A stretch of DNA of 47,351 nt. Origin: Bacteroidales bacterium (GTDB taxonomy: Bacteria; Bacteroidota; Bacteroidia; Bacteroidales; UBA932). Positions within the stretch are counted from its first letter, which is position 1. Each line of letters begins with the position of its first letter. This document shows positions 15,961-24,083 of the stretch, piece after piece. The translations under genes and the position numbers were made by a program. Location: NCBI GenBank assembly GCA_017558775.1, contig JAFYTP010000065.1, positions 1 to 47,351 of the forward strand. Direction: 5' to 3'. The notes beneath the pieces were generated by a model. That model was not told the origin of the DNA. It ran no database searches and was given only the letters and a program-made list of their open reading frames with translations.

Positions 15961-17928
15961 ATGCTGATAGTCCTGAAACTTCTCGGCTCGATCGCCCTCC
16001 TGATATACGGTATGAAGGTGATGAGCGAGGCTCTGCAGAAGATGGCGGGTCCGCAACTCCGCCACTTGCTGGGGGCGATGACCACCAACCGTTTTTCCGG
16101 CGTCGCCACCGGCGCCCTGGTCACCGTGGCCGTCCAGTCATCTGCCGCTACCACCGTTATGACGGTGTCCTTTGTGAACGCGGCGCTGTTGTCATTGGCA
16201 CAGGCTATCTCCGTCATTATGGGCGCGAACATCGGCACTACGATGAGCGCTTGGATCATGTCGGCGGGGTTCTCGTTCAATATCACGAATGTGGTGTGGC
16301 CGGCGTTCCTCATTGGCATTGTGTTGATCCAGCTGCGGAAGCACCGGTATGTGGGTGATTTCCTGTTCGGACTTTCGTTCCTGCTCTTTGCGCTGGGAAT
16401 GCTGAAGCAGGCGGGTATCGACATGGACCTGGCGAGCAAGCCGGCGGTCGTGGACTTTTTTGCCAGCTTCAAGACGAATTACGGTACGATCCTGCTGTTC
16501 TTGCTTATCGGCACGATCCTGACCGCTATCGTGCAGAGTTCCGCGGCCTTGATGGCCATTACGATGGTGCTTTGCTCTACCGGCGCCATCTCCATTTTCC
16601 AGGGTATTGCGCTGGTTATGGGCGAGAATATTGGTACTACTGTTACTGCGAATTTGGCCGCTCTCAACGCCAATACACAGGCACGGCGCACGGCTATGGC
16701 GCACTTGTTCTTCAATGTGTTCGGTGTGATCTGGGTGCTGATTACGTTCTTCCCGTTCGTCCGCTTCGTATGCGGCCTGGTGGGGATGGATCCTACTGCG
16801 GAGAGCCAGAATCCGACGCAACTGTCATTTGCCCTGGCCACCTTCCATACCTGCTTTAACCTCATCAACACCGCCGTCCTTATCTGGTTTATCCCTCAGA
16901 TTGAGAAGCTTGTGTGCGCCATCATCAAGCCGCGCAAGACCGAGGAGGACGACGAGTTCCGCCTCAAGTATATCCGTGGCGGTATCATGAAGACGCCGGA
17001 ACTTTCCGTGTTCCAGGCCCAGAAGGAGATTGTCATCTTTGGCGAGCGCATGCAGCGCATGTTCGGGATGGTGAGGGACCTCTATCATGCCGAGGACGAC
17101 CAGACGTTCGAGAAGATCTTCGAACGCATCGTCAAGTACGAGGACATCAGCGACCGCATGGAGAACGAGATCGGACGGTACCTGGGTCAGGTGGGCGACG
17201 CCCATCTGTCCGATGATACCAAGGAGAAGATCCGCGCCATGCTGCGTGAGATCGGTGAACTGGAGTCGGTGGGCGACAGCTTCTACAACCTGGCGCGCAT
17301 CCTCCGTCGTCGCCGCGAAAAGAAGATCGAATTCACGCCCGAACAGATCGAAGCCGGCCAGCAGATGGTCGGTCTCGTGGAAGAGGCTATGACGCGGATG
17401 AACACCGCCCTGGCCAACCGCCGGGAGGATGTCGATATCTCCGCTTCCATCGACATTGAACGGAAGATTAACGATCTCCGCAACACCCTGCGCCAGCGGA
17501 ATGTCACCGACGTGGACAATCACGTGTACACGTACGAGGCAGGCACCGTGTTCATGGACATGGTCACCGAATGCGAGAAGACCGGCGATTACGTGATGAA
17601 CGTGCTGGAAGCCCGTCTGGGCGTGGACCACAACGGCCTCCATTTCAAAGGAATCCTGATCGACACGGCCGCCAAGGTGGTTACCGTGGACCAGCAGCAA
17701 GTGTATTTCCCGCGGACGGAATATGCCCTGCTGAAGCTCTTCATGGAGCACCCGGGACGCGTTTTCTCCCGCGAAGCCCTGCTGGAATTCCCTTGGACGC
17801 CCGATGTCGATGTCACCGACCGCTCCCTGGACTATAACATCGCCCGCATCCGGAGAAAGATCGGCCCGTACGCCGAGTTCCTGCTCACAGGCCCGGGGTA
17901 TGGGCTGTTGGTCGAGGATAAGAAATAG
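15961..17928 (+). CDS. Na/Pi symporter - PhoU - winged-helix DNA-binding fusion protein
   Basis: One uninterrupted frame of 655 residues with three parts. Residues 1-about 315 are a Na+/phosphate symporter (NptA/PNaS family) with the two inverted QSSA repeats at Q59 (VQSSAATT) and Q192 (VQSSAALMA), each followed by a GANIGTT or GENIGTT loop. Residues about 345-545 are a PhoU-like helical domain (KYEDISDRMENEIG, ELESVGDSFYNLA, ECEKTGDYVMNV). Residues about 561-651 match an OmpR/PhoB winged helix: FPRTEYALLKLF, HPGRVFSREALL, VTDRSLDYNIARIRRKIG and a final TGPGYGLL wing. Symporter plus PhoU is normal for the family; the C-terminal DNA-binding domain is not. No receiver domain precedes it. Inferred role: phosphate import with direct transcriptional output from the membrane. 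The AlkD gene ends four bases downstream on the other strand. Confidence 0.88.
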   Translation: MLIVLKLLGSIALLIYGMKVMSEALQKMAGPQLRHLLGAMTTNRFSGVATGALVTVAVQSSAATTVMTVSFVNAALLSLAQAISVIMGANIGTTMSAWIMSAGFSFNITNVVWPAFLIGIVLIQLRKHRYVGDFLFGLSFLLFALGMLKQAGIDMDLASKPAVVDFFASFKTNYGTILLFLLIGTILTAIVQSSAALMAITMVLCSTGAISIFQGIALVMGENIGTTVTANLAALNANTQARRTAMAHLFFNVFGVIWVLITFFPFVRFVCGLVGMDPTAESQNPTQLSFALATFHTCFNLINTAVLIWFIPQIEKLVCAIIKPRKTEEDDEFRLKYIRGGIMKTPELSVFQAQKEIVIFGERMQRMFGMVRDLYHAEDDQTFEKIFERIVKYEDISDRMENEIGRYLGQVGDAHLSDDTKEKIRAMLREIGELESVGDSFYNLARILRRRREKKIEFTPEQIEAGQQMVGLVEEAMTRMNTALANRREDVDISASIDIERKINDLRNTLRQRNVTDVDNHVYTYEAGTVFMDMVTECEKTGDYVMNVLEARLGVDHNGLHFKGILIDTAAKVVTVDQQQVYFPRTEYALLKLFMEHPGRVFSREALLEFPWTPDVDVTDRSLDYNIARIRRKIGPYAEFLLTGPGYGLLVEDKK

Positions 17929-17932
17929 CCGA

Positions 17933-18661
17933 TTATCGCTGTAAATATTGCTGCCGCTCCGCTTCCGGGAACTTCTCGATGGCGTAGCGCAGCATTGTGC
18001 GTGGCATCTTCCGGTACCGGGGCTCCAGGTATTCTGTCAATGCTGCCATGTCTTTTTTCCCGGCTTCCCGGAGCAGCCAGCCTACGGCTTTGTGGATGAG
18101 GTCGTGTTGGTGGTGAAGGAGGATATCGGCAATAGCGAAGGTGTCCTCCAGCTGCCCGTGGCGGACGAACGTCATCGTGCTGACCATGCTGATGCGCTGC
18201 TCCCAGATGGTTTTCCCGTTCCGCGCCAGCTCATAGAGCAGCTCGCGGTCCTTGTCCAACAGCCAGACGCCCAGCAGGGGATAGCAGGACAGATCCACCA
18301 GATCCCAGTTATTGATATACTGTGTATGGTTGAGGTAGAAATCGACGCATTCCTGCTGGATGGCTTCCTTCGTCATTGCCGGCTTGACTGGCAATCTCCC
18401 CGCATGGGCGAAGATTTCCACCAACGTCAGCAGCGCCGCTAGCCTTAACTCATGATACTCACTGGTGATACATTCCTCAAGATCCTCGCGGGAGGTTTCC
18501 TTCCAGACTTGTTTCACCACATCCCGCGTCACGGGAACCTTGATACCCAGGAACTTGTCACCCTCTCCATACTGTCCCGGCCCTGTCTTGAAGAACCGCG
18601 CCAGCCCGGCCACCTGGGTCTCATCGGCCCGCGCCATCATTTCGTTAAGAAGCTTATTCAC
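17933..18661 (-). CDS. AlkD-like DNA alkylation repair protein
   Basis: A 242-residue all-helical HEAT-like repeat protein of the DNA alkylation repair (AlkD/AlkC) family, which excises bulky or cationic alkylpurines. The N-terminal family text FFKTGPGQYGEGDKFLGIKVP is present, as are the tryptophans of the later repeats (NNWDLVDL, RISMVSTMTFVRHG). The start codon is GTG at 18661; an ATG at 18640 is an alternative. It follows the phosphatase lipoprotein by 20 bases on the same strand and may be read from that promoter. Confidence 0.88.
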   Translation of the reverse strand: MNKLLNEMMARADETQVAGLARFFKTGPGQYGEGDKFLGIKVPVTRDVVKQVWKETSREDLEECITSEYHELRLAALLTLVEIFAHAGRLPVKPAMTKEAIQQECVDFYLNHTQYINNWDLVDLSCYPLLGVWLLDKDRELLYELARNGKTIWEQRISMVSTMTFVRHGQLEDTFAIADILLHHQHDLIHKAVGWLLREAGKKDMAALTEYLEPRYRKMPRTMLRYAIEKFPEAERQQYLQR

Positions 18662-18681
18662 AACCGGGCAGCCCTTTTGTG

Positions 18682-21414
18682 TTATTCGAGGATCAAGCTC
18701 TTGAACTCATTGATATCGGCCTGACTGATTCCGACAGTATTAACAAGATAGTTTTCGATCTTGTTCTGGAAAGTGTCGCCAGACTGGCCTCTCAGGAATG
18801 TGATGCCGTCGCGGAAATCGTAATCCGTAGGTTTACCGGTTCGATATCTCCCGCCCACTGAATCGCAGAAGGAGGTGAGCTCATAATCGATGGAACAGTC
18901 TTTTTCGGAAACACCGAGAAGACCTTCTATCAACATGGCGATGTAGCCGGTCCGGTCCGCACCGCTAAAGCAATGGAAATAGACGGATTTGCCCGATTTG
19001 ACCGTATTGAAGAAGGCCATGACGACTTCGTAGACTTTCTCGCGTGTTGTCAGGTCCGGGAAGTTATTACTGTCCATGAAGCCCGGTGCGGTATAATCAA
19101 TGCTTTGCGGCAGGGGGCGAAAACGGGTCTGGTTCCCGTCGTTACTGTAACCGCTTCCGCTGGCACTTCCGTTTCTTAGATCGATGTCCCTTCCGACATT
19201 CATGAAATCAAGCAAGATGGGCCATTCGGCAGCTTGTGTTGTTCTGTCCATGTTCGTGCCTCTGAACAGATAGCCGTATTTGATGGTTTTCTTCGCTCCC
19301 TTGTCCGTCACTTCAAGTCCGCCCAGGTCGCGGCAGTTATTGGCATAGCCTCTGCCCTTGTTCTCGCTGACCTTGATCATACGACGGCGACCGGTGGTGT
19401 TGAAATAACCTTTCTCCCAGATAGTGGTGCCCTCGGAAACCGTGTAATAGTAGGTGCGGCCCGGGATGAGGTTGTACACTTCTGCGGACTTGGCGGAAGC
19501 CGTGGCATTCTGCGACCAAGCCTGTTTGGTCAAGTTCTGGTCCTCGTAGATGGTGATGACGGTGGAATTAGAAGCGGCATTGGTCCAGGAAATGGTTACA
19601 GGGGCCGGACAATCCTTTCTTGTGACAGTGTTGTAGGCTGCACCGGTGTACTTCGACATAACGGTATTGGTGGCGTCATCGGTGTCCGTATAGGATTTGC
19701 TGGCATCATTCAGGTAATCGCACAGCGCTTTATTCTCCAGATTAAAGGACCCCATGTCCACCCACTCATCCGATGGCGCTTTGAGGATACGCAAGGTGTA
19801 GGAGGCTGATCCGGCGCTGTACTGAGCGTCTTCCGCAACCGTGGCCGTGATGGTCACGGAACCAATTGCGACAGGCGTTACATTACCGTTGAAATCGACC
19901 ATGGCGATTTTGTCGTTGCTGGAAGAGTAAGTCGCGGTCGTATAAGTTCCGGAAAGGACGGGTTTCTCGGGGTTTTCTCCCAGGGTGCAGGAGACATCCT
20001 GCGGATTGAAACGGAGGCCGCGGTCCTGCTTTCCGTCCTTCAAATAGAGGTGTACACCGATCGACCTTCCGCTGCCACCGATTTTGAAAACGCCGTCCGC
20101 CGCCTTGTAATACAGGACCTGGTTTGTTTCGGAGGGTTTGTTCACCTGAGTCGTACTGAAGAAGAATGCTCCGTTGTTACCGGTTGTCAGGGCATACGGA
20201 TAGGTCACATTCGACTGAGAGTCAACATAGGCGAGTCCCGCGGAAGTGTTGCCGTTATAGTTACAAATGAGGTATTTGCCGTCATTGAACTTCAGGTAGT
20301 AATTGTTCCCGTTGTTCTCGACGGTGAACTCGTACTTTGCCAGAGAGCCGTCTTTGTCGGTGATGATTGTGTTCTCGGGCGAGATGCTCTCGAAATTTCC
20401 CTCCTTAACTCCCGTGAACAACCTTGCATCGTCCGCATCGACAATCAGGTAGGAGCCTCCGACGGTAATCGTAGAAGCCTTGGCATACTTGACGGAGGAA
20501 CTTTCCATCACGCATTTGAATCCAACCCATGCGCCGGCCGCAAAGACTTTGGACGGCGTTTTCTCGCACTGGTAGGTGCTGCCGTCTTCGGAAAATACCA
20601 TTATGGTAATCTTATGTCCTCTCAAATCAACCGGAGCGGACGTCAGGTAAATCAATGCAGGGTTCTGTTCTGTCGATGCCTCAGTAAGCGTAAAATCCTT
20701 TAACGAAACTTCCAGCGCATTGGAATAGGTCTTTCCTTTGATAGACATTTCATCCAGTCCAAAAGTGCCTTTCTGGACGAACAAAGCATCATCGGTCTTG
20801 AGAGACAGCTTCGTATAGGTTCCCGCGGGAAGTCCGATGGCTTTGATGCGGATGATTGAATTCAGCATCTGGAAATGGAACTGGAGACTCCCGGTCGAAG
20901 ATGACGTCCCTTCAGAAGCGAGGCAAAAGCGAACGCCCTCGTAGTTCGATATACCTTTCTGCTCCTGATCGGCGAAAGAGACGGGGATCGAATTACGATC
21001 CAGTTTCATATCACAAACAAAAGGAAAGTAGCAAGAATATTTGGAATTTTCCCGCAGCGCCCAGCCGCCACCATCGAACTTGGCGACATTGGTTCCGGCA
21101 CCGTCGGACAAATCAAAGAATACTTGGGATCCCTTGTCGGGGTAGACGCCGACGGTGTCTGTGGCTTCCCATAAGAAATGGATCGCTCCATCTCCCTCTT
21201 GACTGAGCGAGGCCCTGGTTTCGCCATCTTCTCCCAAAGAATGGATAACCGGCGCTTCAAAGATGACCTGTTTTACAAGAGATCCGTCGTTAGAAACAGT
21301 CTTCTCCTGGAAATCCATCTCTTCTAAACCTGAACAAGCGGCAAGCATTCCTACGCTCGCCGCCATCATATAAAAGGCGTATTTCATCTGAGGATTCACG
21401 TGAATCTTTTTCAT
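18682..21414 (-). CDS. Surface lipoprotein: fimbrillin-like, Ig-like and tyrosine-phosphatase domains
   Basis: A 910-residue protein. The first 30 residues are a lipoprotein signal ending MLAACSG. Residues about 50-320 resemble the fimbrillin/Mfa-like fold seen in Bacteroidales adhesins (IHFLWEATDTVGVYP, NSIIRIKAIGL). Residues about 490-570 look like a bacterial Ig-like (Big-2) domain (SSSNDKIAMVDFNGNVTPVAIG). A fibronectin-like stretch follows, then from about 680 a tyrosine/lipid phosphatase domain (PF13350 type) with the NNCRDLGG motif and the catalytic loop HCFSGADRTGY, Cys815 and Arg821. The start is put at 21414 because the 18-codon extension begins at the promoter box 21474-21481. The phosphatase would act outside the cell; the substrate is unknown. 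Confidence 0.75.
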   Translation of the reverse strand: MKKIHVNPQMKYAFYMMAASVGMLAACSGLEEMDFQEKTVSNDGSLVKQVIFEAPVIHSLGEDGETRASLSQEGDGAIHFLWEATDTVGVYPDKGSQVFFDLSDGAGTNVAKFDGGGWALRENSKYSCYFPFVCDMKLDRNSIPVSFADQEQKGISNYEGVRFCLASEGTSSSTGSLQFHFQMLNSIIRIKAIGLPAGTYTKLSLKTDDALFVQKGTFGLDEMSIKGKTYSNALEVSLKDFTLTEASTEQNPALIYLTSAPVDLRGHKITIMVFSEDGSTYQCEKTPSKVFAAGAWVGFKCVMESSSVKYAKASTITVGGSYLIVDADDARLFTGVKEGNFESISPENTIITDKDGSLAKYEFTVENNGNNYYLKFNDGKYLICNYNGNTSAGLAYVDSQSNVTYPYALTTGNNGAFFFSTTQVNKPSETNQVLYYKAADGVFKIGGSGRSIGVHLYLKDGKQDRGLRFNPQDVSCTLGENPEKPVLSGTYTTATYSSSNDKIAMVDFNGNVTPVAIGSVTITATVAEDAQYSAGSASYTLRILKAPSDEWVDMGSFNLENKALCDYLNDASKSYTDTDDATNTVMSKYTGAAYNTVTRKDCPAPVTISWTNAASNSTVITIYEDQNLTKQAWSQNATASAKSAEVYNLIPGRTYYYTVSEGTTIWEKGYFNTTGRRRMIKVSENKGRGYANNCRDLGGLEVTDKGAKKTIKYGYLFRGTNMDRTTQAAEWPILLDFMNVGRDIDLRNGSASGSGYSNDGNQTRFRPLPQSIDYTAPGFMDSNNFPDLTTREKVYEVVMAFFNTVKSGKSVYFHCFSGADRTGYIAMLIEGLLGVSEKDCSIDYELTSFCDSVGGRYRTGKPTDYDFRDGITFLRGQSGDTFQNKIENYLVNTVGISQADINEFKSLILE

Positions 21415-21473
21415 AGTTTTAGTCTTTGCAAAAGTCTTGCCTAAGTAAATGTGGTAATTCTCGGGCAATTACG

Positions 21474-21481
21474 CAAATATA
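21474..21481 (-). promoter_or_regulatory. -7 box TATATTTG for the phosphatase lipoprotein
   Basis: Exact TAnnTTTG match on the minus strand, 59 bases before the chosen ATG, leaving a leader of about 55 bases. Confidence 0.6.
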
Positions 21482-21567
21482 GAAAATGTTTTTTAAATAG
21501 GTGTAATTCAGAAGGAAAACTTGAATATTTGCTTTTTTAGAGAATAAGCGATAGATTTACATAATTC

Positions 21568-21575
21568 GATTTTTG
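21568..21575 (+). promoter_or_regulatory. Near-consensus -7 box GATTTTTG for the VanW-family gene
   Basis: Matches TAnnTTTG at all fixed positions but the first T, with seven bases between it and the ATG at 21583. If used, the transcript is leaderless or nearly so. Confidence 0.4.
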
Positions 21576-21582
21576 ACGAACG

Positions 21583-22407
21583 ATGGCACGAAAACTTTTT
21601 TGCGAAATAGCCCCTTGGGCATACCGGTTGTCGGTGGAGAAAGGCATCATGCAGCGCAACATACAGGATATGGTGCGGAAGACCGATTTTGCTCGGGAGA
21701 GAGTGAAGGAGGAGCTTCCGGTGGTGGTTTATCGACATAACTCCCTGATCCGGCGGCGGCTGGGGAATGTCAATATGCAACTGCAAGAGAACAAGGCGCA
21801 GAATCTGGCCTTGGCGGTCGCGCGCATCGACGGTGTCCTGATCCGGCCCGGCGAGACTTTCTCCGTCTGGAAGATGATCGGACGGACGACCAAGCGGAAG
21901 GGGTACAAGGAGGGATTGACCATCGAGAAGGGAAAGCCTTCCCAGGGCATCGGGGGCGGGATGTGCCAGCTGTCGAACCTGATCCATTGGATGGTCCTGC
22001 ACAGCGATCTGACCATCACGGAGCACCACCATCACGACGGCCTGGACCTGTTCTCGGACTTCGGCCGGCAGATCCCCTTCGGCACCGGCACCAGTATCTC
22101 GTACAATTACATCGACTATCGCTTCCGGAACGACACCGACGCGACCTATCAACTGAAACTGTGGGTCGATGGAGAGTATCTCCGGGGTGAACTGCGCTCC
22201 AGCGCCGCCCAATCCCATACTTTCCACATCCACGCGGAGAATGAATTCTTCTCCCGCGAAAATGGCGTTGTCTATCGCAACGGGCAGGTTTTCCGGGATG
22301 TGCTCGATGTCACCACGGGCAACTGCATCGAAAGCAAACTCATCCGGACCAACCACGCCAAAGTCATGTACGACTGCCCGCCGGAGCTGATCCGGGAGGA
22401 ACAATAA
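21583..22407 (+). CDS. VanW family protein
   Basis: A 274-residue protein with the VanW signature: RPGETFSVWKMIG (about residues 86-98), the glycine-rich GIGGGMCQLSNLIHW (about 124-138) and a run of four histidines in TEHHHHDGLDLF. There is no signal peptide. VanW was named from the vancomycin-resistance vanB cluster, but its biochemical role is unknown, and most genomic copies, like this one, are not near resistance genes. It is a single-gene unit, divergent from the phosphatase lipoprotein and closed by the hairpin at 22411-22436. Confidence 0.88.
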   Translation: MARKLFCEIAPWAYRLSVEKGIMQRNIQDMVRKTDFARERVKEELPVVVYRHNSLIRRRLGNVNMQLQENKAQNLALAVARIDGVLIRPGETFSVWKMIGRTTKRKGYKEGLTIEKGKPSQGIGGGMCQLSNLIHWMVLHSDLTITEHHHHDGLDLFSDFGRQIPFGTGTSISYNYIDYRFRNDTDATYQLKLWVDGEYLRGELRSSAAQSHTFHIHAENEFFSRENGVVYRNGQVFRDVLDVTTGNCIESKLIRTNHAKVMYDCPPELIREEQ

Positions 22408-22440
22408 AAAAGTCGCTGACCGAAAAGCCAGCGACTAAAT
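22405..22440. terminator. Bidirectional terminator between the VanW and M49-like genes
   Basis: AGTCGCTG (22411-22418) and CAGCGACT (22429-22436) form an 8-bp stem flanked by TAAAAA on the left and AAATTTA on the right. The left A-run gives a U-tract for the minus strand; on the plus strand the T-run is weak. The same stem sequence recurs in the terminator at 40421-40445. Confidence 0.75.
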
Positions 22441-22458
22441 TTATGTCGTAAAGGTCGA

Positions 22459-24075
22459 TTATTTCTTGAAATCGAAGCGGATGTCCACGGGAACGTTCTC
22501 GAGTCCCAGGTTCATGACATCGGCGCTGTAATCGTCACAGAGCTTGGAGTACTGGCGCTCGAAAGCGGCGGCGAACGCGTAGTTGCCGGTGGCCTGGGTT
22601 TCCAGGACCAGTGCTGTCAGGTCTTCAAGCGCTTTTTCCATCTTCACATAGTCCAGGGTGTACTGTCCGGAGGGGTGGCGGCTGAAAGCGCTGGCCTCGC
22701 GCAGATAGTTGTAAATGATCGTGTTGGCCCGGCCGAGGGATTCTCCCTCACCAAAGCGCTCGGAGCGCACCAGCGAGGTGAAGAAGGTGGCCAGGGCGTC
22801 TTCCTTGGTGAACAGATGGTGGATGTCGAAATGGCTCTGGAGCTTGCACACCAGCAGGACGCCGGCGGCATTGGCCTTGATCTCCTCAAACGTGGACGCC
22901 GTGTTGCCCAGGGCCTGCTCCACGCTGCCTTTTCCATTGACAGTCTCCTTGACGCCAAGGCCGTGGGCGACCTCGCGGAAGACGATGTTCCAGTAGAAAG
23001 CGTCGGAGGAGAGGTGCGCGACCTCGTCGCTGGCTAACAGGATCTCGCCGGTAGGGGCGACGATGCTGTTGAACTTGGCGCGGATGACATTCTCCAACAG
23101 GATGGTCCGGGTTCCTTTGTCCCGCTGCACGTCCGTGTCGAAGGGCAGGTTTAGGGCAATAACCTTGATGCCCGCATTGGCCTTGCCGGCATAGTAGAGG
23201 GCGTCGCAGGAGAAGATGTTGGAACCGGTGCCAGGCTGGAAGGTCTTGTAGGCCGGATCGCCGGGCAGCTCCTGCTGGAACTCGCCGATCCGGGAGACGA
23301 AGCTGGTCAGTTCGTCGGTCCGGGCCTGGTTCTTCAGGAGGACGAACGCCTCGAAAGAGCGCTTGATGCCCAGCAGCTGGTCATCGGCATTCTCGTTGGG
23401 GCCGATGACAAGGTCCATCTTGCTGTCGTCCATTTCCAGCCATTTCAGGCTGCTCTCGTAGTAGTTGTCCGTCTGCAGGGCCTGGGCCTTGGCCAGCAGG
23501 TATTCTTTGACACTGGGCTTGATGGTGATGTCGGCGGCGGCCGTCAGGTAGTTGACGATCTTGCCGATGTGGTCCTTGTAGGCGTCGTGGTACCAGACCG
23601 CCTCCAGGGAACCGTCTTCCGCGCGGCGGATCAGCGTATAGGGGCTGAGCTTGTCGGGATTGTCCCAGGCGTCGAATTCCTCCTTGGTCATGTCGGCCGG
23701 ATAGAAACCCGCGCCGGGAAGCCGGTTGGCGTATCCTTCCACGAAGGATTCTCCATTGATGCGGTCCCAGGGGCCGTAGTTGATGCTGGCGTATTCTTTC
23801 TGCCTGGGATCCTGAATCCCTTCCAGAAGGGTATTCCGGTCGCCGAAATACTGCTCCCAATAGATGGCGTCCACCTCGTCAGCGGCGAAGCGGTACAGAT
23901 TCAGCACTTCCTTGCCATTATCGGTGATGCCGCTCAGGTCGGGCGCCGGAAGGGTGACCACCGAATAATCGGCCACCTTTCTGTCGAAAGGAGATTTCTC
24001 CGTATGGCTGCAGGACCAGGCGGCCACCGCAACGATTGGAATGAGTAAAATGTTCTGTTTCATATAGTTATTCAT
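22459..24075 (-). CDS. M49 (dipeptidyl-peptidase III)-like lipoprotein with altered zinc site
   Basis: Up to 538 residues; an ATG at 24063 (MKQNILLIPIVAV) gives a tighter signal peptide than the one at 24075. Cys near residue 22 (AAWSCS) suggests lipidation. The body matches bacterial M49-like Zn-peptidases, including the helix expected to carry HExxH followed by GLG and the later EExxAD segment. Here these read FREVAHGLG (Arg at residue 367 counted from 24075, codon CGC where His would be CAC) and TFEEIKANAAG (Asn where Asp/Glu is usual). Losing the first zinc His should abolish metal-dependent peptidase activity, so a binding or scaffold role is inferred. The DASS carrier ends eight bases upstream, so the two share an operon. 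Confidence 0.72.
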   Translation of the reverse strand: MNNYMKQNILLIPIVAVAAWSCSHTEKSPFDRKVADYSVVTLPAPDLSGITDNGKEVLNLYRFAADEVDAIYWEQYFGDRNTLLEGIQDPRQKEYASINYGPWDRINGESFVEGYANRLPGAGFYPADMTKEEFDAWDNPDKLSPYTLIRRAEDGSLEAVWYHDAYKDHIGKIVNYLTAAADITIKPSVKEYLLAKAQALQTDNYYESSLKWLEMDDSKMDLVIGPNENADDQLLGIKRSFEAFVLLKNQARTDELTSFVSRIGEFQQELPGDPAYKTFQPGTGSNIFSCDALYYAGKANAGIKVIALNLPFDTDVQRDKGTRTILLENVIRAKFNSIVAPTGEILLASDEVAHLSSDAFYWNIVFREVAHGLGVKETVNGKGSVEQALGNTASTFEEIKANAAGVLLVCKLQSHFDIHHLFTKEDALATFFTSLVRSERFGEGESLGRANTIIYNYLREASAFSRHPSGQYTLDYVKMEKALEDLTALVLETQATGNYAFAAAFERQYSKLCDDYSADVMNLGLENVPVDIRFDFKK

Positions 24076-24083
24076 AGCTGTTA

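Noticed and set aside
15961-17928. Possibility that the winged helix is a separate gene joined by a frameshift
   Set aside because: The frame is continuous through the PhoU-to-winged-helix junction, with no in-frame start, promoter box or repeat near 17600-17650 to suggest two genes.
21583-22407. Vancomycin-resistance interpretation of the VanW-family gene
   Set aside because: VanW alone does not confer resistance, and no ligase, dehydrogenase or VanX/Y gene is nearby.
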